Assembly (NCBI RefSeq): GCF_051433195.1
Contig: NZ_JBHMFT010000005.1
Coordinates: 228,636-292,635 of the forward strand
Source: Falsiroseomonas sp051433195
GTDB taxonomy: Bacteria; Pseudomonadota; Alphaproteobacteria; Acetobacterales; Acetobacteraceae
Direction: 5' to 3'
Length of the DNA: 64,000 nt
The position numbers and the translations under genes were made by a program. The notes under the pieces are model-generated. The model did no database searches, was not told the origin of the DNA, and was given only the letters and a program-made list of their open reading frames with translations. Within the stretch, counting starts at the first letter, position 1. Every line of letters begins with the position of its first letter. Positions 57,599 to 64,000 of the stretch are shown here, piece after piece.

Positions 57599-59557
57599 GT
57601 GGCTCGTCTGCATCTGCCGCGTTGGCTCGCCTGGGTGGGCGTGCCGCTGGTCCTGCTGTTGCTGCTGGTGGCCTTCTGGTCGTGGGACTGGTTCATCCCG
57701 CTGGCCGAACGCCGCGCCTCCGCCGCCATCGGGCGCACCGTGACCATCGGACACCTGCACCTGCAGCCCGGCCGGATCAGCGTGCTGACGGCCGAGGATG
57801 TGCGCATCGCCAACCCGGATGGCTTTGCGGCCGACGCCCCCTTCGCGCAGGCGGCGCGCCTGGTGGCGCAGGTGGACCTGATGGAATCCTGGCGCCGCAG
57901 CGCGCTGGTGGTGCCGGAGGTCGTGCTCCAGCAGCCGGTGGTCGAGGCCGCGTCGCGTGACGACGGCCGCGACAACTACACGCTCGACGTCGCCCTGCCC
58001 GAACCGGGCCAGCCCGCGGCCTTGCAGATCGGCATCCTGCGGATCGTCGAAGGCCGCGCCCACATCGTGCTGCCGCATCTCCAGGCCGATCTGCGCCTGG
58101 CGGTTGCCACGCGGGACGAGGCCGGCGCGGCGCCGCGCCTGGCCGCCACCATCAGCGGCACCTACGCCGACCAGCCGATCACCGGCGAGGCGATCGGCGG
58201 CGCCGTGCTGGCGTTGCAGGCGGACCGGCCGTGGCCGATCGCCGTGCAACTCGCCAACGGCCCGACCGAACTCTCGCTGGAGGGCACGCTGCGCGACCCG
58301 CTGGCGCTGGGCGGCGCGGAGCTGCGCCTGGTGCTGCGCGGGCCCGACATGGCGCTGCTGGAGAAGCTGACCGGCGTGCCGATTCCGCGCACGGCGAACT
58401 ACGAGGTCGCGGGCCGGCTCGACCAGGTCGAAGGCCGCTTCCGCTTCCGCGAGATCGCCGGCCGCGTCGGCCAGACCGACATCGCCGGGACCGTTACTGT
58501 GGGCACGCTGACCGTGGGCACGATTGAATCGCGCGTCGATGTCGTGGGCGAGTTGCATTCGCGCCGTGTCGACCTCGCCGATCTCGGCGGCTTCATCGGC
58601 GAGGAACCCGGCCGCGTGGCAACGCCCGGCCAGACGCCGGAACAACGCCGCGCCCTGGCCCGCAACGAGGCCCAGGCGCGCGTGCTGCCGGATGAGCCGA
58701 TCAACCTGCCGAAGCTGCAGTCGACCGACATCCGCATCAGCTACCGCGCCGACAGCGTCATCGGCCGCAACGTGCCCTTCGACAGCCTGCGCACGGAGCT
58801 GGAGGTGAAGGATGGCGTGGTGCATCTGCGGCCGCTGACGCTCGGCGTCGGGCGCGGCCAGATCGCCGGCAACGTCACCCTGACGCCGGCCGAGGAAGGC
58901 CGCATGCGGGCCGAGGCCGATGTGCAGTTCCAGCGCCTCGACCTGTCCCGCCTGATGCAGGCGACCCGGACCTTCGAGGGGGCCGGCACCATCAACGGCC
59001 GCGCGCGCCTGACCGGCACCGGCAATTCCTTCGCCACCATCCTCGGCGCCGGCAACGGCACGCTGACGCTGGGCATGTCCGGCGGCAACCTCTCCGCCCT
59101 GCTGGTGGATCTGTCCGGGCTGCGGCTGGCGAATGCGCTGCTGTCCTCGCTCGGCGTGCCGGGCCGCACCGCGGTGCAGTGCTTCGTCGGCGACCTGGTG
59201 CTGCAACGCGGCGTGCTCAACCTGCGCACCGTGCTGCTGGATACCGAGGACGTGCTGGTGGCCGCGACCGGCAGCGTGAACCTGGCGCGGGAGCGGCTGG
59301 ACATTCGGCTGCGCAGCTCCTCCAAAAGCTTCACCATCGGCACCCTGCCGACCTCCATCCTGATCGCCGGCAGCTTCCGCAACCCGTCCGTCGGGCCGGA
59401 GCTGGGCGAGCTGGTGGCGCGTGGCGGCGCAGTGGCGGGGCTGGCGGCGCTGCTGGCGCCCGTCGCCGGGCTGCTGCCGACCATCCAGTTCGGCACCGGC
59501 GAGGACAACCGCTGCGAGGCCATGGTCCGCCGTGGCGTCCCGCAGCCGGCCCGCTGA
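57599..59557 (+). CDS. AsmA-family inner-membrane-anchored protein
   Basis: A 652-residue protein with one N-terminal membrane helix (WVGVPLVLLLLLVAFWSW) and a large periplasmic part. The AsmA N-domain (GRTVTIGHLHLQPGRISVLTAEDVRIANPDGFA) and the C-terminal AsmA_2 region (NGRARLTGTGNSFATILGAGNGTLTLGMSGGNLSALLVDLSGL, then LRSSSKSFTIGTLPTSILIAGSFRNPSVGPE) are clear. AsmA proteins belong to the bridge-like group proposed to move phospholipids to the outer membrane. The GTG start is supported by CAGGAG seven bases upstream. An ABC membrane protein follows after 46 bp, probably in the same transcript. Confidence 0.92.
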   Translation: MARLHLPRWLAWVGVPLVLLLLLVAFWSWDWFIPLAERRASAAIGRTVTIGHLHLQPGRISVLTAEDVRIANPDGFAADAPFAQAARLVAQVDLMESWRRSALVVPEVVLQQPVVEAASRDDGRDNYTLDVALPEPGQPAALQIGILRIVEGRAHIVLPHLQADLRLAVATRDEAGAAPRLAATISGTYADQPITGEAIGGAVLALQADRPWPIAVQLANGPTELSLEGTLRDPLALGGAELRLVLRGPDMALLEKLTGVPIPRTANYEVAGRLDQVEGRFRFREIAGRVGQTDIAGTVTVGTLTVGTIESRVDVVGELHSRRVDLADLGGFIGEEPGRVATPGQTPEQRRALARNEAQARVLPDEPINLPKLQSTDIRISYRADSVIGRNVPFDSLRTELEVKDGVVHLRPLTLGVGRGQIAGNVTLTPAEEGRMRAEADVQFQRLDLSRLMQATRTFEGAGTINGRARLTGTGNSFATILGAGNGTLTLGMSGGNLSALLVDLSGLRLANALLSSLGVPGRTAVQCFVGDLVLQRGVLNLRTVLLDTEDVLVAATGSVNLARERLDIRLRSSSKSFTIGTLPTSILIAGSFRNPSVGPELGELVARGGAVAGLAALLAPVAGLLPTIQFGTGEDNRCEAMVRRGVPQPAR

Positions 59558-59603
59558 TTCCCACACCCCACCTCACCCGATCCAGCAAAGCGACGACCAG
59601 GCC

Positions 59604-61439
59604 ATGAGCGACGCCGTGCCCGTCAGCCGAAAGTTCTTCCGTGACTTCGCCCGCCTGGCCACGCCCTACTGGACCGAGAAGGGACGCTGGCGGCCACGGC
59701 TGCTGACCGGCCTGCTGGGCCTGCTGGTGGTCTGCCAGATCGGCCTGGTGCTGCGGCTGAATGTCTGGAGCGCCGACCTGTTCGATGCGCTGGAGCGGCG
59801 CTCAACCGAACACGCCATGGCGCAGATCGGCATCTTCGTGCTGATCCTGTGCGGCACGATGGCCGCCAACATGGGCCACCTGGCGGTGCGCCGGCATCTG
59901 CAACTGGACTGGCGGCGCTGGCTGACAGGGCGCGTCATCGGCCGCTGGATGGAGGATTCGCGGCATTTCCAGGCCGGCCTGATCCCCGGCGACCACGCCA
60001 ACCCGGATGGCCGCATCGCCGAGGATATCCGCGTGATGACCGAAGCCGCGGTCGATCTCGCCAGCACGCTGTTCTACTGCGTGCTGCTGCTGGTGACCTT
60101 CGTCGGCATCCTGTGGTCGGCGTCGGGCTGGATCACCGTCGCGGGCATCGCGGTGCCGGGCCACCTGGTGCTGCTCGCCTTCCTGTATGCCGGCCTGGGT
60201 GCTGTCGTTGCCTTCGTGCTGGGCCGGCCGCTGGTGCGGACCACCGATGTGCGCCAGACCAAGGAAGCCAATTTCCGCTACGACCTGGTCCGCGCCCGCG
60301 AAAGCGCCGAGCCGATCGCGCTGGCCCGCGCCGAACATGCCGAGCGCGCGCGCCTGACCACGGGGTTCGAGACCATCGCGCTGGCCTGGAAGGACCAGTC
60401 GGTCGGACTGGCCCGGCTGATCGCCTTTTCCTCCGGCTATGTCGCGCTTGCCGCGGTGTTTCCCATCCTGGTCGGCACGCCGCGTTTCCTGGAGGGCACG
60501 CTGACGCTGGGCCGGCTGATGCAGTCGGCGCAGGCGTTCCAGCAGGTGACGGCGGCGCTGTCCTGGCCGGTGGACAACCTGCCGCGCATCGCCGAATGGC
60601 GCGCCTCCGTGGAGCGGGTCCTGGCGCTGGAGGAAGCGGTGCAGGTGGTGGCGCTGGAATCGGCGCGGGCCGGCGAGACCGCCATCAACATGGACCGCGC
60701 GCCCGGCGCCTGGCTCGGCGTCTCGGACCTCTGGGTGGCGGAGCCGGACGGCACGGCGCTGCTGAACAACCTGTCGCTGCGGGTGGAACCGGGCGAACAT
60801 GTGCTGGTGGATGGCGACCCGGAGGCCGCGGCGGCCTTCTTCCGCGTCGTCGCCGGCATCTGGCCCTGGGGCTATGGCCGGGTGGACCTGCCGGCCGACG
60901 CGCTGATGATCGCCATCGGCCGCCGGCTGTTCCTGCCGCAGGGCACGCTCCGCCGCGCGCTCGCGCTGCCCGAGGCGGCGGCGGATCCGGATGACGTGGC
61001 GATCCGGGCGGCGCTGGCCGATGTCGGGCTGGCCGGGCTCGGCGACCGGATCGACCGGTCCGAGGATTGGGCGGAGGTGCTGAACGGCGCCGACCTGCAA
61101 CGGCTCGCCTTCGCCCGGCTGCTGCTGTTGCGGCCGGACTGGGTGGTGCTGGGCGACGCGACGGATGCGCTGGACCCGATCTCCGCCGACGCGCTGCTGC
61201 GGCTGGTGAGGACGCGGCTGCCGCAGGCGGCGCTGGTGCTGATCGGCCAGCATCCCGGCTCCGCCGAGACCTTCGACCGTCGCCTGACACTGGACCGCTC
61301 GACAAGTGGGGAGGTGCTGCTGAACGAGGTCTATGCCCGCCGCCAGGCGGCCCGCGCCCCGAAGCGACGGCCGCTGGAGGTGGTGGACTGGCTACGCCAG
61401 GGCTACCCGGCGGATGCCCCCAGCACCACGCACGGGTGA
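59604..61439 (+). CDS. YddA/SbmA-type ABC membrane protein with a degenerate ATPase domain
   Basis: A 611-residue protein. The membrane half has about six helices (LLTGLLGLLVVCQIGLVLRLNVWSADLFDALERR, LFYCVLLLVTFVGILWSA) and ends with the family segment EANFRYDLVRARESAEPIALARAE. The C-terminal half aligns with YddA ATPases but has lost key residues. Walker A is DGDPEAAAAF with no GKS/T. The signature is LNGADLQRLAFAR. Walker B reads VVLGDATDALD, so Asp is Gly and Glu is Asp. The H-loop is IGQHP. ATP hydrolysis seems unlikely. It may act like SbmA/BacA, which transport peptides by proton force. Confidence 0.85.
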   Translation: MSDAVPVSRKFFRDFARLATPYWTEKGRWRPRLLTGLLGLLVVCQIGLVLRLNVWSADLFDALERRSTEHAMAQIGIFVLILCGTMAANMGHLAVRRHLQLDWRRWLTGRVIGRWMEDSRHFQAGLIPGDHANPDGRIAEDIRVMTEAAVDLASTLFYCVLLLVTFVGILWSASGWITVAGIAVPGHLVLLAFLYAGLGAVVAFVLGRPLVRTTDVRQTKEANFRYDLVRARESAEPIALARAEHAERARLTTGFETIALAWKDQSVGLARLIAFSSGYVALAAVFPILVGTPRFLEGTLTLGRLMQSAQAFQQVTAALSWPVDNLPRIAEWRASVERVLALEEAVQVVALESARAGETAINMDRAPGAWLGVSDLWVAEPDGTALLNNLSLRVEPGEHVLVDGDPEAAAAFFRVVAGIWPWGYGRVDLPADALMIAIGRRLFLPQGTLRRALALPEAAADPDDVAIRAALADVGLAGLGDRIDRSEDWAEVLNGADLQRLAFARLLLLRPDWVVLGDATDALDPISADALLRLVRTRLPQAALVLIGQHPGSAETFDRRLTLDRSTSGEVLLNEVYARRQAARAPKRRPLEVVDWLRQGYPADAPSTTHG

Positions 61440-61505
61440 GGGTTGTCCGGCGCGGGCGTCTGCCGGGCTGTCCCGCGCCCCTGCCGGCGGCCTACACTCG
61501 GCCGG

Positions 61506-62735
61506 GTGACCAAGCATTCAGCCCCTCCGCGCGCCGCCGTTGCGCCGCTGCTGCCCTCCGGCCAGGCGCGACCGCCGATCTGGCTGCTGGTCGCGATCAT
61601 CGCCATCGGCCCCTTCACCATGCAGGTGCTGGTGCCGTCCCTGCCGGCGATGGGGCGGGACCTCGGGGCTTCCACCGCCCATGTCCAGTTGACGGTGACG
61701 CTGTACCTGCTGGGCGTGGGCGCGGGGCAGCTGGTCTATGGCCCGCTGTCGGACCGGTTCGGGCGGCGGCCGCTGCTGATGGGCGGACTTGCGCTGTATG
61801 CGGTGGCCAGCCTCGCGGCGGCGCTGGCGGGCGGCATCGGGGCGCTGGTGGTGGCGCGCGTGATCCAGTCCATCGGCGCCTGCGCCGGGGTGGTGCTGAC
61901 GCGCGCCGTGATCCGCGATGTCTGGCCGCGCGACGAGGCCGCCAGCGTGCTCGGCTACGTCACCATGGGCATGACCATCGCGCCGATGCTGGCGCCGATC
62001 CTGGGCAGCCTGCTGGAGGAAAGCTTCGGCTGGCGCGCCAGCATGTGGGCCTGCCTCGCCGTGGTGGTGCCGCTGGCGCTGGTCGCCTGGCTGCGGCTGC
62101 CGGAGACGCTGGCGGTGCCGCAGAAGCTGCCGGGCCTGTACGCGATCTGGCAGGCCTATCGCAGCCTGTGGGCGATCCCGGCCTTCCGCGCCTATACGGC
62201 GCTGACGGCCTGCGCCACCGGCATCTTCTTCGCCTTCCTCGGCGGTGCGCCCTACGTCGTGGTGCAGGGGATGGGCTACACGCCGGTGCAGTTCGCACTG
62301 GCCTTTGCCACCATCTCCATCTTCTTCGCCGCCGGGAACTGGCTGGCGGGGGTGCTTTCGAAGCGCCTTGGCATCCTGCGCATGGTGGGGCTGGGCACCG
62401 TCGTCGCCACGGTGGGCGCGCTGGGTGCCGCGGTGGCGGTGCTGGTGTTCCCGCCGCATATCCTGGTGTTCTTCGCACCCATGGCCGCCGTCGCGGTCGG
62501 CAACGGCATGACGCAGCCCAACGCCATCGCTGGCGCGCTGAGCGCGAAGCCGCAGCTGGCCGGCACCGCCTCCGCCCTGGTGGGCGCGTTGCAGATGGGG
62601 TTCGGCGCGCTGATGACCTTCATCGTCGGGCTGGTGGAATTCGGCAGCGGCATCGGTACGTCGCTCACCATGGCGGCGGTGGGCGTGGCGTGCCTGATGG
62701 CGCTGCGCGGGGCGCGGCGGGCGGGGGGAGGATGA
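61506..62735 (+). CDS. Bcr/CflA-family MFS drug efflux protein
   Basis: A 409-residue, 12-helix transporter. The start of helix 1 (WLLVAIIAIGPFTMQVLVPSLPAMGRDL), motif A GPLSDRFGRRPLLMGGLALYAVA, and the RVIQSIGACAGVVLTRAVIRDVWPRDEAASVLGYV segment are diagnostic of Bcr/CflA proton antiporters. It would export small drugs or metabolites such as cysteine or sulfathiazole-like compounds. I choose GTG 61506 as start since it gives a normal cytoplasmic tail; an in-frame TTG at 61443 is also open. Confidence 0.9.
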   Translation: MTKHSAPPRAAVAPLLPSGQARPPIWLLVAIIAIGPFTMQVLVPSLPAMGRDLGASTAHVQLTVTLYLLGVGAGQLVYGPLSDRFGRRPLLMGGLALYAVASLAAALAGGIGALVVARVIQSIGACAGVVLTRAVIRDVWPRDEAASVLGYVTMGMTIAPMLAPILGSLLEESFGWRASMWACLAVVVPLALVAWLRLPETLAVPQKLPGLYAIWQAYRSLWAIPAFRAYTALTACATGIFFAFLGGAPYVVVQGMGYTPVQFALAFATISIFFAAGNWLAGVLSKRLGILRMVGLGTVVATVGALGAAVAVLVFPPHILVFFAPMAAVAVGNGMTQPNAIAGALSAKPQLAGTASALVGALQMGFGALMTFIVGLVEFGSGIGTSLTMAAVGVACLMALRGARRAGGG

Positions 62736-62739
62736 CGGG

Positions 62740-62949
62740 ATGACGGACAGCTACATGCAGGAACAGGCCGAGGCGCTGGCGCAGCACCTGCGCCTGACCG
62801 ATGGCAAGTCCGGCTATGTCGAGGCGACGGCCGATGGTTTCCGCGTCTTCGTGCGCAGGAAGTGGCCGGGCAAGCCGCTGGCCGCCTGGGACGGCCTGCC
62901 GGTCGAATGGCACGAGAATGTCGGCAGCAACAAGGCGGCCAACCGGTAG
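62740..62949 (+). CDS. Small hypothetical protein
   Basis: A 69-residue soluble protein (QAEALAQHLRLTDGKSGYVEATADGFRVFVRRKWPGKP). It has a mixed helix-strand pattern, no leader and no recognisable domain. GGGGGGAGG before the ATG is a strong ribosome binding site, and it starts four bases after the efflux gene ends, so it is likely co-transcribed. The function is unknown. Confidence 0.65.
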   Translation: MTDSYMQEQAEALAQHLRLTDGKSGYVEATADGFRVFVRRKWPGKPLAAWDGLPVEWHENVGSNKAANR

Positions 62950-62962
62950 CCGGGGCCGCGCA

Positions 62963-64000
62963 CTACAGCAGCCAGTCGCTGGCCAGCGCCTGATCGGGGC
63001 CGGTGAATTCGAGGTCCGGCACCGGGTCGAGCGGGAGGAGAAGATCGGGGCTGGGATCGTCGGCAGGACCAGCATGGTCCGGGCGCAACACCACCAGCAG
63101 GTCCTGGACCCAGGCCTCCGGCGCAGCTTGCATGGGTTGCGATGGCTGCGGCGGGACCTCGTCCAGCACCACGGGCACGATGGCCGGCAAGGCGTCGACG
63201 GGTGCGGGCTGGTCCGGCTGCGGCTGGACCTCGTCCAGCACCGCCGGCACGATGGCTGGCGGCGGCAGGGCGTTCGCCGGCGCGGGCTGGTCCGGCTGCG
63301 GCAGGACGTCCTCCAGCACGGCCGGCACGATGGCTGGCGGCGGCAGGGCGTCCGCCGGTCCGGGCTGCTCCGGCCGCGGCAGGACCTCGTCCAGTACGGC
63401 CGGTACTATGGCTGGCAGCGGCAGAGCGTCCACAGGCGCCGGCTGCTCCGGCTGCGGCAGGACCTCGCCCAGCACCGCCGGCACGACGGCGGGCAGCGGC
63501 AGGGCGCTCGCCGGCACGGGCTGGTCCGGCCGCGGCAGGACCTCGTCCAGCACGGCCGCTACCATGGCTGGCAGCGGCAGGGCGTTCGCCGGCGCCGGCT
63601 GGTCCGGCCGCGGCAGGACCTCGTCCAGCACGGCCGGTACCATGGCTGGCAGCGGCAGGGAGTTCGCCGGCGCCGGCTGGTCCGGCCGCGGCAGGACCTC
63701 ATCCAGCACGGCCGGCACGATGGTGGGCAGCGGCAGGGCGTTCGCCGGCGCGGGCTGGTCCGGCCGCGGCAGGACCTCATCCAGCACGGCCGGTACCATG
63801 GCGGGCAGCGGCAGGGCGTTCGCCGGCGCGGGCTGGTCCGGCCGCGGCAGGACCTCATCCAGCACGGCCGGCACGATGGCTGGCGGCGGCAGAGCGTCCA
63901 CAGGCGCGGGCTGGTCCGGCTGCGGCAGGACGTCCTCCAGCACGGCCGGTACGACGGCGGGCAGCGGCAGGGCGTCCACCGGCGCCGGCTGGTCCGGCTG
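62963..64000 (-). CDS. Proline-rich tandem-repeat protein, N-terminus beyond the window
   Basis: The frame is open to the window edge, so the protein is longer than the 345 visible residues. From the edge down to 63128 it consists of 26-residue repeats, consensus N-A-L-P-L-P-A-M-V-P-A-V-L-D-E-V-L-P-R-P-D-Q-P-A-P-A, ten full copies plus a partial one and a degenerate last one. A non-repeat C-terminus of about 55 residues follows, acidic and with LQDLLV-like hydrophobic patches (WVQDLLVVLRPDHAG) and an ending ASDWLL. The pattern suggests a stiff, extended or surface-displayed spacer. No known domain or anchor is visible. Confidence 0.7.
   Translation of the reverse strand, partial: QPDQPAPVDALPLPAVVPAVLEDVLPQPDQPAPVDALPPPAIVPAVLDEVLPRPDQPAPANALPLPAMVPAVLDEVLPRPDQPAPANALPLPTIVPAVLDEVLPRPDQPAPANSLPLPAMVPAVLDEVLPRPDQPAPANALPLPAMVAAVLDEVLPRPDQPVPASALPLPAVVPAVLGEVLPQPEQPAPVDALPLPAIVPAVLDEVLPRPEQPGPADALPPPAIVPAVLEDVLPQPDQPAPANALPPPAIVPAVLDEVQPQPDQPAPVDALPAIVPVVLDEVPPQPSQPMQAAPEAWVQDLLVVLRPDHAGPADDPSPDLLLPLDPVPDLEFTGPDQALASDWLL
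63128..64000 (-). repeat. 78-bp tandem repeat array (26-residue units)
   Basis: Ten full 78-bp units, a shortened unit at the low-coordinate end and a partial one cut by the window edge. Neighbouring units are highly similar (several differ by a few bases), which indicates recent expansion or gene conversion. Units alternate between PRPDQ and PQPDQ types. Confidence 0.9.

Noticed and set aside
63128..64000. Regularly spaced repeats that could be taken for a CRISPR array
   Set aside because: The units are 78 bp, contiguous without unique spacers, divisible by three, and in frame with one open reading frame.

Overview
The window is a 64-kb piece of a high-GC alphaproteobacterial chromosome. 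The best fit is the Acetobacteraceae (Roseomonas-like). This rests on the FlbT/FlaF flagellin regulators, sigma-54 flagellar promoters, an HWE-type histidine kinase, orphan Bug (TctC-type) solute receptors, a partial sox set, and the codon and GC style. Genes are densely packed, often with ATGA/GTGA start-stop overlaps. No gene-free stretch exceeds 300 bp. I saw no tRNA, rRNA, CRISPR array, transposase gene or prophage.

Layout. 0-4.4 kb: end of an RNA uracil methyltransferase, tandem metallo-beta-lactamase-fold hydrolases, a YciA-type thioesterase, a 2-hydroxyacid dehydrogenase, and a KGG stress protein behind an EcfG-like promoter. 4.4-10.9 kb: a Bug receptor and an aconitase-family pair (large subunit broken by an in-frame TAG), divergent from an acyl-CoA dehydrogenase / CoA-transferase / acyl-CoA dehydrogenase operon. 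10.9-16.2 kb: HWE kinase, second Bug receptor, second hydroxyacid dehydrogenase, and a YghU-type GST. 16.4-22.5 kb: a coupled operon of a two-subunit molybdenum hydroxylase, a cytochrome c, an FccB/SoxF flavoprotein and soxXYZA, without soxB or soxCD. 22.5-30.5 kb: esterase, Baeyer-Villiger monooxygenase, and a peptide/nickel-type ABC importer. 30.7-42.3 kb: a TylF-like methyltransferase and a flagellar hook/filament block. In that block flgE-flgK-flgL-flbT-flagellin-flaF-DUF1217 diverge from fliK-flgD, and the flagellin is frameshifted. 42.3-48.3 kb: pgi, a hybrid kinase, a YjbR protein, and an exported protein. 48.3-57.4 kb: a ureide/purine-like nitrogen catabolic group (Ldh/AllD-type dehydrogenase, TRAP permeases, amidohydrolase, AllC-type hydrolase, DctP receptor, PuuE-type deacetylase, isochorismatase-fold hydrolase). 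57.6-64 kb: an AsmA protein, a YddA-type ABC protein with a decayed ATPase domain, a Bcr/CflA efflux protein, and a 26-residue-repeat protein running off the edge.

The most striking signal is a family of four 107-bp elements at 5440, 31755, 48255 and 51745. Each starts at CTAG (TTAG in one copy), folds into two hairpins and ends at a hairpin bounded by CTAG. Stem sequences differ between subtypes but keep pairing, while length and linker are conserved. Element ends provide the TAG stop codons of the adjoining genes. Three copies sit exactly between convergent genes, as if inserted into a CTAG that served both genes as overlapping stops. In the fourth copy one T-to-C change at the end has removed a stop and added ten element-encoded residues to the amidohydrolase.
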